DNA of 7,042 bases, taken from assembly GCA_035646775.1 (NCBI GenBank), contig DASROS010000140.1, forward strand, positions 1 to 7,042, given 5' to 3'. Positions 1-5,920 of the stretch are shown here, in pieces; the first letter of the stretch is position 1; every line of letters begins with the position of its first letter. This DNA comes from JAAYBF01 sp035646775. GTDB taxonomy: Bacteria > Actinomycetota > Thermoleophilia > Solirubrobacterales > Thermoleophilaceae. A program made the translations under genes and the position numbers. Below the pieces are notes generated by a model. The model saw nothing but the letters and a program-made list of their open reading frames with translations, was not told the origin of the DNA and did not search any database.

Positions 1-138
1 GGCAAAGTGTCCCCGACCGGCGCGACGGGTGCGCGAGTTTCGGTCACGACTCTGATGGTATCCCGCGCTAATCGACCCAGCGGGCTGGGGCAACCCGTCC
101 CGGGAGCCCGCGTGTGCGCCGGTCGGGGACACTTTGCC
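1..138. repeat. 138-bp structured element with perfect 23-bp inverted ends
   Basis: Bases 1-23 (beginning GGCAAAGTGTCCCC) are the exact reverse complement of bases 116-138. Inside them a second inverted pair follows (GACGGGT at 24-30 with ACCCGTC at 93-99), and a small perfect hairpin sits in the middle (CCCAG 76-80, loop CGGG, CTGGG 85-89). The whole unit could therefore fold as a long interrupted hairpin. It has no credible coding content. Such architecture is typical of non-autonomous elements (MITEs) or paired REP sequences (REPINs) mobilised in trans by a transposase or a REP-associated tyrosine transposase; that identity is inference. The left end coincides with the window edge, so the repeat may extend further and no target duplication can be checked. 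A shorter form of the repeat core recurs at 288-308. Confidence 0.6.
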
Positions 139-287
139 CCGCACCCATCCTCCGCCTCGACCCGGCCACCATCGCGCACCGGATGGGCAACTCGGTTCAG
201 GTCCTGTGGAACCACTACGCCACCTGGTTCAAGGACCTCTCGCCCGACGCTCAGGTCGTGCTCTCGGACGGCCTCGACGACACCCCT
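139..287 (+). pseudogene. C-terminal remnant of a tyrosine recombinase (phage-type integrase)
   Basis: Read in the frame beginning at 147, this stretch gives a peptide with the segment ATIAHRMGNSVQVLWNHYATW. It resembles the last helices of tyrosine recombinases, where an LGHSS-type box is followed some ten residues later by the nucleophilic tyrosine; here the tyrosine would be the one in HYATW. The usual histidine of the box is an asparagine (MGNS). The upstream catalytic domain is absent: the sequence begins directly at the end of the inverted-repeat element, and the frame runs on through the tRNA gene without a proper stop. I read it as a dead fragment left by an integrative element that used the adjacent tRNA-Gly. 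The match is to a short segment recalled by pattern, so the family call is moderate. Confidence 0.5.
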
Positions 288-288
288 G

Positions 289-310
289 GTCGGGGACGCG
301 TCGGGGACGC
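289..310. repeat. Perfect 11-bp tandem duplication sharing the inverted-repeat core
   Basis: GTCGGGGACGC occurs twice with no gap, at 289-299 and 300-310. Its first nine bases also occur in the right arm of the 138-bp element (GGTCGGGGAC at 121-130) and inverted in the left arm (9-18). The stretch lies where the recombinase similarity fades, 48 bases from the 3' end of the tRNA. It may be a second, degraded copy of the same mobile repeat, or a recombination scar. Bases 311-357 hold nothing I can identify. Confidence 0.6.
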
Positions 311-357
311 TTCATCCAGCGAGGAGCCCCTTCCGTGGGAAATCCCTGCACACGGTA

Positions 358-430
358 AGCGGACGATGGGTCTCGAACCCACGACCTTCGGCTTGGGAAG
401 CCGACGCTCTACCAACTGAGCTACGTCCGC
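358..430 (-). tRNA. tRNA-Gly, anticodon CCC
   Basis: The reverse complement folds as a complete 73-nt cloverleaf: a 7-bp acceptor stem (GCGGACG with CGTCCGC), a D arm GCTC/GAGC, an anticodon stem TCGGC/GCCGA with loop TTCCCAA, a five-base variable loop AGGTC, a T arm GTGGG/CCCAT (one G-U pair) with loop TTCGAGA, and discriminator U at 358. The anticodon CCC (395-397) reads GGG, and U is the usual discriminator of bacterial tRNA-Gly. CCA is not encoded; the next bases are TACC. The gene is transcribed away from the divergent ccmG-like gene. Its 3' end faces an integrase remnant, consistent with use as an attachment site. The plus-strand frames crossing it give the familiar spurious peptides that tRNA genes produce. 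Confidence 0.97.
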
Positions 431-439
431 GCAGGGCGG

Positions 440-445
440 ATTCTA
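440..445 (-). promoter_or_regulatory. Possible -10 element for tRNA-Gly
   Basis: TAGAAT on the minus strand matches the TATAAT consensus at five of six positions and ends nine bases before the tRNA 5' end, a spacing that fits a short leader. I see no good -35 hexamer 16-18 bases further upstream, so this rests on the -10 box alone. Confidence 0.35.
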
Positions 446-463
446 GCCCCGCCCTTCTAACCT

Positions 464-472
464 GGGGGAAGG
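464..472 (+). promoter_or_regulatory. Ribosome binding site fixing the ccmG-like start
   Basis: The purine run GGGGGAAGG ends two bases before the ATG at 475. The reading frame is open for more than 150 codons upstream, through the tRNA, so this site and the immediately following signal anchor decide the start. Confidence 0.6.
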
Positions 473-474
473 CG

Positions 475-1032
475 ATGAAGCGCTTCCTCTCCCCCTTCGC
501 GGTCGCCGCGATGATTGGTGTCCTGGCCCTGGTGGGCCTGCTCGTCTACGGGCTGGTCCAGAGCACCCCCGACCGCGGCATCGAGGAGGCGCTGGCCCGC
601 GGCGAGCCCAAGCAGGCACCGGACTTCAGCGCGCCGAACCTCTCCGGGGGAGGGCGATCGTCCCTCTCAGACTACCGCGGCAAGGTCGTGGTCCTGAACT
701 TCTGGGCCTCGTGGTGTGAGCCGTGTCGCGACGAGTCGCCGCTGCTGAACCGCTGGCACGCAAAGGTGTCGAGGGATGGGCGCGGCACCGTGCTGGGCGT
801 GGACGTGCTCGACGTGTCCGACGACGCCCGCGAGTTCGTGCGCGAGTTCGGCCTGGACTACCCGATGCTGCGCGACGGCGAGGGCGAGGTGCTCGGCCGT
901 TACGGCGTGGTGGCCTACCCCGAGACCTTCGTGATCGACCGTAGGGGCCGGATCGTGGCCAGCCGCCGCGGGCCCGTGGACGAGAAGTTCATGCGCGATG
1001 AAGTGCAGCCGCTGCTCGAGGCACCCGCGTGA
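475..1032 (+). CDS. ccmG: Membrane-anchored thioredoxin-like protein, CcmG/ResA (TlpA) family
   Basis: This 185-residue protein has one N-terminal membrane anchor (about residues 8-29) and a thioredoxin-fold domain outside the membrane. The redox motif WCEPC lies at residues 80-84 (C81, C84), preceded by the typical VVVLNFWASW strand. The cis-proline loop is at YPETF (P149), close to the GAPETF form of CcmG. In this family the domain reduces apocytochrome c haem-binding cysteines, directly or through CcmH, and is itself re-reduced by CcdA; both partners follow here. The ATG at 475 was chosen because it has a purine-rich ribosome site and begins directly with the signal anchor; upstream codons in the frame translate the tRNA and are spurious. 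The stop overlaps the next start as GTGA. ResA or a general TlpA reductase are alternatives, but the adjacent CcmH favours CcmG. Confidence 0.88.
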   Translation: MKRFLSPFAVAAMIGVLALVGLLVYGLVQSTPDRGIEEALARGEPKQAPDFSAPNLSGGGRSSLSDYRGKVVVLNFWASWCEPCRDESPLLNRWHAKVSRDGRGTVLGVDVLDVSDDAREFVREFGLDYPMLRDGEGEVLGRYGVVAYPETFVIDRRGRIVASRRGPVDEKFMRDEVQPLLEAPA

Positions 1033-1493
1033 GGCGCGTGCCCGCGCTGCTCGCGGCGCTGATGCTGGGGCTGGCGGCGCCGGCCACGGCCCTGGCCCAG
1101 GACTGCCCCAAGACCACCCTCGGCGCCGTGGAGGACGAGGTGATGTGCCCGGTGTGCGGCACCCCGCTGGGCCTCGCCACCGAGGCGCCCCAGGCGATCC
1201 GCGAGCGCGAGTTCATCCAGCGGCTGGTGGACAGCTGCGCCACCAAGGACCAGGTGAAGGCGCGGCTGGCCGCCGAGTTCGGCGACGAGGTGCTGGCGCT
1301 CCCCAAGCCCGAGGGCTTCGACCTGGCCGCGTACCTGATCCCGGGCCTGGCGGTGCTGCTGGGAGGCGGCGCGGTGGGAGCCGCCGCGCTTCGGTGGCGG
1401 CGGGTGAGGCGGGGGGGCGAGGACCCCGACACGGACGGCGCCCCGGCCGGCTCCGAGCGCCTCCAACGCGACCTCGACCGGTACGAGTTGTGA
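1029..1493 (+). CDS. ccmH: Cytochrome c biogenesis protein CcmH-like (CycL/Ccl2)
   Basis: This 154-residue protein has an N-terminal signal sequence (about 1-23), an extracytoplasmic CcmH domain, a single C-terminal membrane helix (about 101-121) and a basic, then polar cytoplasmic tail. The redox pair C40/C43 lies in EVMCPVCGTPL, corresponding to the LRCPVCQ motif of CcmH; the usual arginine is a methionine. The following helices, with REREFIQRLVD and LAAEFGDEVLALP, match the family's pattern of helices ending in a YGDxVL-like motif. CcmH helps keep apocytochrome c thiols reduced for haem ligation. The GTG start at 1029 overlaps the ccmG stop and has GAGG at 1018-1021. Two further cysteines (C26 and C70) flank the active pair and are not part of the standard motif. 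No fused CcmI-type TPR domain is present. Confidence 0.85.
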   Translation: MRRVPALLAALMLGLAAPATALAQDCPKTTLGAVEDEVMCPVCGTPLGLATEAPQAIREREFIQRLVDSCATKDQVKARLAAEFGDEVLALPKPEGFDLAAYLIPGLAVLLGGGAVGAAALRWRRVRRGGEDPDTDGAPAGSERLQRDLDRYEL

Positions 1494-2245
1494 TCACGCT
1501 CGCGCAGTCCGGCGTGGGCACCACCGTGCTCGCCGCCTTCGGCGTGGGCTTCATCTCCTTCGTCTCGCCGTGCGTGCTGCCGCTGGTGCCCGGCTACCTC
1601 TCCACCATCTCCGGCGTCTCGTTCGCCGATCTGGAGGCCGGCCGCGGCCGCTCCAAGGTGCTCGGCCCGGCGCTGCTGTTCTGCCTCTCGTTCTCGGTCA
1701 TGTTCATCGCGCTGGGCATGACCGCCACCGGCATCGGCGGCTTCCTGCAGGACAACCGCCTGCTGCTACGCCAGATCGCCGGCGTGGTGATCGCCCTGCT
1801 GGGCGTGGTGTTCATCGCCACGCTGTTCGTGTCGCGCCTGAACCGCGATTGGCGCCCCGAGTCGCTGCTCTCGCGCGCATCCACCGGCGGCCCGGTGGTG
1901 GCCGGCCTGGCGTTCGCCGTAGCCTGGCTGCCGTGCACCGGGCCGACGCTGGGCGCGATCCTCACCGCCGCCAGCACCGAGGGCAGCGTGGGCGAGGGCG
2001 GCGTGCTGCTGGCCTTCTACGCCCTGGGGCTGGCGGTGCCGTTCCTCCTGTGCGCGGTGGCGTTCTCGTCGGTCTCCGGCTTCTTCCGCTTCTTCCGCGA
2101 CCACTACTCGGCCATCACCGTCGTGTCCGGAGTGGTGCTGGTGGTGATGGGAGTGTTGCTCTACACCAACGAGCTCACGCGCCTGAACTCCGAGGCCCTG
2201 ACGCTGATGGACGACCTGGGTATCAACTTCTTCAGCAACCTGTAG
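1490..2245 (+). CDS. ccdA: Cytochrome c biogenesis thiol-disulfide transporter CcdA
   Basis: This 251-residue integral membrane protein has six predicted helices and carries the two cysteines of the CcdA/DsbD transmembrane family: C28 in FVSPCVLPLVPGYL of helix 1 and C149 in WLPCTGPTLGA of helix 4. The family passes electrons from cytoplasmic thioredoxin through this cysteine pair to extracytoplasmic thioredoxin-like proteins, here most likely the CcmG and CcmH proteins encoded just upstream. The start taken is GTG 1490, which overlaps the ccmH stop as GTGA and places helix 1 directly after a short N-terminus; a second GTG at 1514 is possible but less coupled. I see no strong ribosome site, so translation probably depends on coupling. 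Length and proline/cysteine motifs are normal. The gene ends 13 bases from the convergent hydrolase gene, so ResB/CcsA-type partners do not follow. Confidence 0.93.
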   Translation: MITLAQSGVGTTVLAAFGVGFISFVSPCVLPLVPGYLSTISGVSFADLEAGRGRSKVLGPALLFCLSFSVMFIALGMTATGIGGFLQDNRLLLRQIAGVVIALLGVVFIATLFVSRLNRDWRPESLLSRASTGGPVVAGLAFAVAWLPCTGPTLGAILTAASTEGSVGEGGVLLAFYALGLAVPFLLCAVAFSSVSGFFRFFRDHYSAITVVSGVVLVVMGVLLYTNELTRLNSEALTLMDDLGINFFSNL

Positions 2246-2258
2246 GAAGCGCGTACCG

Positions 2259-3779
2259 CTACGGGCCGGGCGGGGACTTCAGATAGCCGAGGCGCCGGCC
2301 CACCTTGGCCACGCGGCTGCGGATCACGGCCTCGCCAGCGGTGACGTACTCGGCGGGGCGCAGCTGGAACTGGGACTGGAAGCGCAGCTTCGTGGCGTCC
2401 CTGCGGCGCACGAAGAAGCGGAAGTAGCCGGCACGATTGGTCCGCGGCCTGGCGATCAGCTTGCGCTTGCCGTTGCGCACGGTGTAGACGCGTGGACGGG
2501 CTCGGCGCTTCACCGGGCGCACCTGGCCCCAGACCTCCACGAGCGAACTCGAATAGCGGGACGCGACGATCGGCATGCGAAATGCGTTGTAGGCGGGCTT
2601 GAGGCCGCCGCCGATGAAGCGCAGACCCGTGTTGTAGATGTCCTCGGTGCGCACCTCGGGCGCGTCGTAGAGCTCGAACTGCGAGAAGGAACGCATGCGC
2701 GGATCGCCGAAGAACAGGAGCTCGGACTCGTTCAGCTGCCGCGCGTGCCTGGCCAGCGAGAGTCCGCGCTTGCGGTCCGGCGGGTTGGATTGGAAGCCAA
2801 ACTCGGTGTTCCAGACGCCGCGACCGCGCGGGATCCGGCCGTAGCGCGCAGCCCGGTTGAGCACGGTGTGGAGACGATTGGCGTAGGACATCGGATGCGA
2901 GTCCCGCGTGCCTGTGCGCTGCGTGGTTGAGCCCGTGGCGTTCTTGTTGTATGGATGGATGGCGATCCCGCCGATCGGCAGCTTGCGCGGGTTGGAGCAG
3001 CCCTGCTGGCGCTTGCGCGCGCCCGTGAACGGCCGGCCCTCCTCGTTCAGGCACAGCGCCGCGTAGAGGGTGTCCAGCGGCGAGCTGATCGCGGCGGTCT
3101 CACCGAACAGGACCTTGTTGCGCCGGGCGGGGTCGTGCCGGCGAATCGCCCTGTAGCCAGCGGACCACAGGCTGCGGTAGCGCTTGGCTGCCACGTCCAC
3201 GGGTCCCCTGCTCCCCCTTCCGGGCTGCGGGTAGAGGTAGTGCTCGAGGTTGGGCTCGTTCCAGATCGAGTAGAGCGACACGTGGCCGCGGTAGCGCTTG
3301 GCCACGGCGGACACGAACTTGGCGAACAGGTCGATGCGCGGCTTCCAGTAGCACGCTTTCCCGAGCGACCTGTAGCCGCCGATCCGGTGGGGACAGAAGC
3401 TGGGCTTCTCCGACGCCCAGTACGGGATCGGCGGGGACATCGTGAGAAAGACCTTCAGGCCGTTCTCGCGGGCGAGGCGGACGAAGCGGTCGTACTCGGT
3501 CCAGTTGTACCCGGGCGAGTTGGGATCGCCCGGGTCGAAGCCGGCAGGCCTCTTCCTGCTCTGGTTGCCGGGCGAGACCTTCGACCAGCTCACGAAGGTG
3601 CGCACCATGTCCACGCCCAGGTAGCGGGCTTCCGCCATCGCGCTTTCCGCACTCTTGGAGGTGTCATAGGCGAGGAACGTGGCGTCGTCCTGCATGATCG
3701 AGATCTGGCTCGAGGATGCCGACGCCGCCGCGGGGGCAGCGAGCAGCAGCAGGGTGAGGGCGGTCAGCAGGCGGGCCAT
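2259..3779 (-). CDS. Secreted clan GH-A type glycoside hydrolase (cellulase-family-like), substrate unknown
   Basis: This 506-residue protein has a clear signal peptide (MARLLTALTLLLLAAPAAAS, cleavage near 20-22). A TIM-barrel-like hydrolase domain follows from about 25 to 405. YSIWNEPN (E175) fits the strand-4 acid/base motif of clan GH-A enzymes, and WNTEFGF (E326) fits the strand-7 nucleophile; IHPYNKN lies between them, as in GH5 and GH39 relatives. Four cysteines (129, 143, 243, 261) could form disulfides outside the cell. Residues about 413-490 look like a small, very basic beta-rich C-terminal domain (VYTVRNGKRKLIA, GYFRFFVRRRDA) of the kind that binds surfaces or polymers. The gene lies 57 bases after argS on the same strand and has no visible Shine-Dalgarno site; the signal peptide supports the ATG at 3779. 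The substrate cannot be read from sequence. No sugar transporter or regulator is adjacent. Confidence 0.75.
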   Translation of the reverse strand: MARLLTALTLLLLAAPAAASASSSQISIMQDDATFLAYDTSKSAESAMAEARYLGVDMVRTFVSWSKVSPGNQSRKRPAGFDPGDPNSPGYNWTEYDRFVRLARENGLKVFLTMSPPIPYWASEKPSFCPHRIGGYRSLGKACYWKPRIDLFAKFVSAVAKRYRGHVSLYSIWNEPNLEHYLYPQPGRGSRGPVDVAAKRYRSLWSAGYRAIRRHDPARRNKVLFGETAAISSPLDTLYAALCLNEEGRPFTGARKRQQGCSNPRKLPIGGIAIHPYNKNATGSTTQRTGTRDSHPMSYANRLHTVLNRAARYGRIPRGRGVWNTEFGFQSNPPDRKRGLSLARHARQLNESELLFFGDPRMRSFSQFELYDAPEVRTEDIYNTGLRFIGGGLKPAYNAFRMPIVASRYSSSLVEVWGQVRPVKRRARPRVYTVRNGKRKLIARPRTNRAGYFRFFVRRRDATKLRFQSQFQLRPAEYVTAGEAVIRSRVAKVGRRLGYLKSPPGP

Positions 3780-3836
3780 CGGGTGTCAAACGTGCGGGTG
3801 CGTCCGGAGTTGCGGCGCCGCAGTGTAGTGACGCAC

Positions 3837-5462
3837 CTACATCGCCTGCGGAGCTTGCACCCCGAGCAGATCCAACCCGCGGGCGATCACCCTCCGGGTG
3901 GCCTCGCACAGGGCTATCCGCAGGTCCTCATCGCCGCCCTCCTCGGCCGCGCCCACCACCTTGCAGTCGCGGTAGAAGGCCGAGAAGGCCTGCGCCGTCT
4001 CGGTCACGTAGGTGGTCATCCGGTGGGGCGCACGGCGCTCCGCGGCGTCGCGCACCTCGCCGGGGAGCTCGAGCAGACCCTTCACCAGGGCTCGCTCGGA
4101 TGGATGCAGAGCCGAGTCGCCGGCCGCGAGATCGGCCCCGAGCGCCGCCTGGACCCTCTCCTCCCCCGCTTTGCGCAGGATGCTCGCTATCCGGGCGTGC
4201 GCGTACTGGGCGTAGTAGACCGGGTTGTCCTGGCTCTGGCGCCGCGCCAGCTCGAGGTCGAGGTCGAGCGTGGTGTCGTGACTGCGCTGAACCAGGAACC
4301 AGCGTGTGGCGTCCACGCCTATGTCATCGATCAGGTCGTCTAGCGAGACGATCGTCCCGGCGCGCTTCGACATCTGCGCCCGGAGCCCGCCCTCCATCAG
4401 GTTCACGAGCTGCATGATCAGGAGATCGAGGCGCTGCGGATCCCCACCCAGGGCCTCCCAGGCAGCCCGCATCCGCTGCACGTAGCCGTGGTGGTCGGCC
4501 CCCCACACGTCGATCACGCGGTCATAGCCGCGCTGGAGCTTGTCCTCGTGGTAGGCGATGTCGGCCGCGAAGTAGGTCTTCTCGCCACCGCTGCGAACCA
4601 GCACGCGGTCCTTGTCGTCTCCGAACGCGGTGGTGCGCAGCCACACGGCGCCCTCGTGGGAGTACACGTGGCCGCGCTCTCGCAAGCGCTCGAGCGCCGC
4701 GTCGACCGCATTCGACTCGTGTTTCTCGCGCTCGTGCGCGAAGCGGTCCATGTGCACCCTGAAGCGGGCCAGGGTGCCCTTCACCTCCTCCATCATGATC
4801 GCCACGCCCCGCTGGGCCAGCTCGTCGTCATCCAGCGCTGCGGCGCCCTCGATGCGGTCGGCCACGCCCGTTACGTAGTCCCCCTGATAGCCGTCCTCGG
4901 GCGGATCATTTCCTTCGGCGCGGGCGCGGATCGAGGCGGCGAAGCGCTGGACCTGGCCACCGTGATCGTTCACGTAGTACTCCCGTTCCACCTCGTGCCC
5001 CGCGAACTCGAGGATGCGGCACAGCGAGTCGCCGTACGCGGCGTGGCGCGCCGCGGCCACGGTCACGGGCCCGGTGGGGTTCGCGCTCACGAACTCCACG
5101 TTCGTGCGCTCACCCCCATCGCCCGCACCGTAGGAGTCGCCGCTGCGCAGCGCGCCCGCCACGCCGCCTCGCGCCCAGGCATCGGACATGAACAGGTTGA
5201 GAAAGCCCGGCCCGGCCACGTCGACCCTCTCCACCTGGGGCCCCAGCCGGTCTGCCAGCACCAACCCCAAACGCTCGGCCACAGCCCGAGGCGGCTCCCC
5301 CAGCGCCGGGGCCAAGAGCAGCGCCGCATTGGTGGAGTAGTCGCCGAAGTCAGGCTTGGGGGGCCGCTCCAACACGGGCAGGAGCGCGGCGCCGTTGTCC
5401 CCGCGCAGGCAGGAGGAGGCCTCCGCCACCGCCGATGCGAGGTCTCTGACGGGGTCGCTCAT
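3837..5462 (-). CDS. argS: Arginyl-tRNA synthetase (class I) with altered HIGH motif
   Basis: ArgRS attaches arginine to tRNA-Arg in the cytoplasm. The 541-residue protein has the N-terminal tRNA D-loop-recognition domain (about 1-92, with DFGDYSTNAALLLA and VAGPGFLNLF), a Rossmann catalytic domain (about 120-395) and a DALR anticodon-binding domain (about 415-541, opening VYYAQYAHARIASIL and closing DLLGVQAPQAM). ANPTGPV, EYYVNDHG, IDVWGADHHGYVQR and the KMSKS-equivalent MSKRAGT (364-370) are all recognisable. The striking deviation is at residues 134-137: where ArgRS normally has HVGH after NPTGPL, this protein has TVAA, so both histidines are missing, while the flanking AYGD helix is kept. 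The ATG at 5462 has AGGAAG just upstream; the frame stays open 50 codons further but that part has no family similarity. It follows rlmH by 29 bases. The identity is secure; catalytic consequences of TVAA are not. Confidence 0.95.
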   Translation of the reverse strand: MSDPVRDLASAVAEASSCLRGDNGAALLPVLERPPKPDFGDYSTNAALLLAPALGEPPRAVAERLGLVLADRLGPQVERVDVAGPGFLNLFMSDAWARGGVAGALRSGDSYGAGDGGERTNVEFVSANPTGPVTVAAARHAAYGDSLCRILEFAGHEVEREYYVNDHGGQVQRFAASIRARAEGNDPPEDGYQGDYVTGVADRIEGAAALDDDELAQRGVAIMMEEVKGTLARFRVHMDRFAHEREKHESNAVDAALERLRERGHVYSHEGAVWLRTTAFGDDKDRVLVRSGGEKTYFAADIAYHEDKLQRGYDRVIDVWGADHHGYVQRMRAAWEALGGDPQRLDLLIMQLVNLMEGGLRAQMSKRAGTIVSLDDLIDDIGVDATRWFLVQRSHDTTLDLDLELARRQSQDNPVYYAQYAHARIASILRKAGEERVQAALGADLAAGDSALHPSERALVKGLLELPGEVRDAAERRAPHRMTTYVTETAQAFSAFYRDCKVVGAAEEGGDEDLRIALCEATRRVIARGLDLLGVQAPQAM

Positions 5463-5464
5463 GG

Positions 5465-5471
5465 CTTCCTC
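5465..5471 (-). promoter_or_regulatory. Ribosome binding site fixing the argS start
   Basis: GAGGAAG on the minus strand lies two bases before the ATG at 5462. It favours this start over an in-frame codon 50 codons upstream that would overlap rlmH. Confidence 0.6.
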
Positions 5472-5491
5472 AGGATGGCGCACTCGGCCAC

Positions 5492-5899
5492 TCAGTAGTG
5501 GTAGGGCTGCCCGGCCAAGATCTTGTGGCCGCGCAGCAGCTGCTCGAGCAGCACCACCCGTGCGAGCTGGTGCGGCAGGGTCATGGGGCCCAGCGACAGG
5601 CGCATGTCGCACTCGCGCATGTCCAGGCCCCGAGGGCCGCCGACCATGAAGCAGAGGTCCATGCCGGACTGGCGGCGATCCTCCAGGAAGCGGGAGAAGC
5701 CCTCCGAGTCGTAGGTGCGGCCCCCCGCGTCGAGCAGCACCGTGAAGCAGCGTTTGGGGATGCGCTGCTGCACCTGGTCGTCGCCGGCCACCTCCACCAA
5801 CTCCACCCGGGCGAGCCCCGCCAGCAGCTTGCGGTAGTGGTGCACGTCGTCCGCGTAGGGAGGCCTCAGCCGCCCCACCGCAATCACCACGATCCTCAT
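5492..5899 (-). CDS. rlmH: 23S rRNA (pseudouridine1915-N3)-methyltransferase RlmH
   Basis: RlmH is a small SPOUT-class, SAM-dependent enzyme that methylates pseudouridine 1915 in helix 69 of 23S rRNA on assembled ribosomes. The 135-residue product opens with MRIVVIAVGRLRPPYADDV, typical of the family. It carries the cofactor-binding MVGGPRGLD (about 85-93) and ends with the diagnostic MTLPHQLARVVLLEQL and PYHY. The family is usually about 155 residues; this one is shorter because the middle loop between VELVEVAG and RCFTVLLD (about 35-50) is compact, while both ends are intact. The ATG at 5899 matches the conserved N-terminus, although the frame is open further upstream. There is no Shine-Dalgarno site, so the message may be leaderless or nearly so. 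It heads the rlmH-argS-hydrolase series and diverges from the DUF3467 gene. Confidence 0.94.
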   Translation of the reverse strand: MRIVVIAVGRLRPPYADDVHHYRKLLAGLARVELVEVAGDDQVQQRIPKRCFTVLLDAGGRTYDSEGFSRFLEDRRQSGMDLCFMVGGPRGLDMRECDMRLSLGPMTLPHQLARVVLLEQLLRGHKILAGQPYHY

Positions 5900-5905
5900 A
5901 CGGAC

Positions 5906-5915
5906 TGCGATACTA
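5906..5915. promoter_or_regulatory. Possible overlapping divergent -10 elements between rlmH and the DUF3467 gene
   Basis: Only 21 bases (5900-5920, 20 clear of either start plus its boundary) separate two divergent starts, and neither gene has a Shine-Dalgarno site. On the plus strand an extended -10 shape, TG-n-GATACT (5906-5914), would start transcription near the GTG at 5921. On the minus strand TAGTAT (5910-5915) lies ten bases before the ATG at 5899. This would give leaderless or near-leaderless messages in both directions. No -35 hexamers are convincing. Confidence 0.3.
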
Positions 5916-5920
5916 GGCGC

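Noticed and set aside
311..357. Possible terminator hairpin after the tRNA (CCGTG with CACGG, inner GGG with CCC)
   Set aside because: The stem is broken and there is no T-run, so it is not convincing.
114..419. 101-codon open frame as an intact protein
   Set aside because: Its start lies in the inverted repeat, its end lies in the tRNA, and only the middle resembles a recombinase C-terminus, so it is treated as a remnant.
7..474. Long open frame leading into the ccmG-like gene
   Set aside because: It translates the inverted-repeat element and the antisense of the tRNA, giving the well-known artefact peptides; the real start with ribosome site is at 475.
2246..2258. Terminator between ccdA and the convergent hydrolase gene
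   Set aside because: The 13-base gap and flanking coding ends contain only three-base pairings; no credible hairpin is seen.
3784..3789. TTGACA on the minus strand just before the hydrolase gene
   Set aside because: It is a perfect -35 hexamer but lies only four bases from the ATG, so it cannot drive that gene, and no -10 box sits suitably inside the coding region.
3811..3822. Perfect palindrome TGCGGCGCCGCA between argS and the hydrolase gene
   Set aside because: It has no loop or T-run for a terminator, and such GC palindromes arise easily at this base composition; an operator role has no further support.
2955..4343. 462-codon plus-strand frame across the hydrolase and argS
   Set aside because: It is antisense to two clearly recognisable genes, shows no motifs, and long shadow frames are expected at high GC.
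4488..5498. 336-codon plus-strand frame opposite argS
   Set aside because: It is antisense to conserved ArgRS domains and its composition (rich in H, R, V, G) is typical of a shadow frame.
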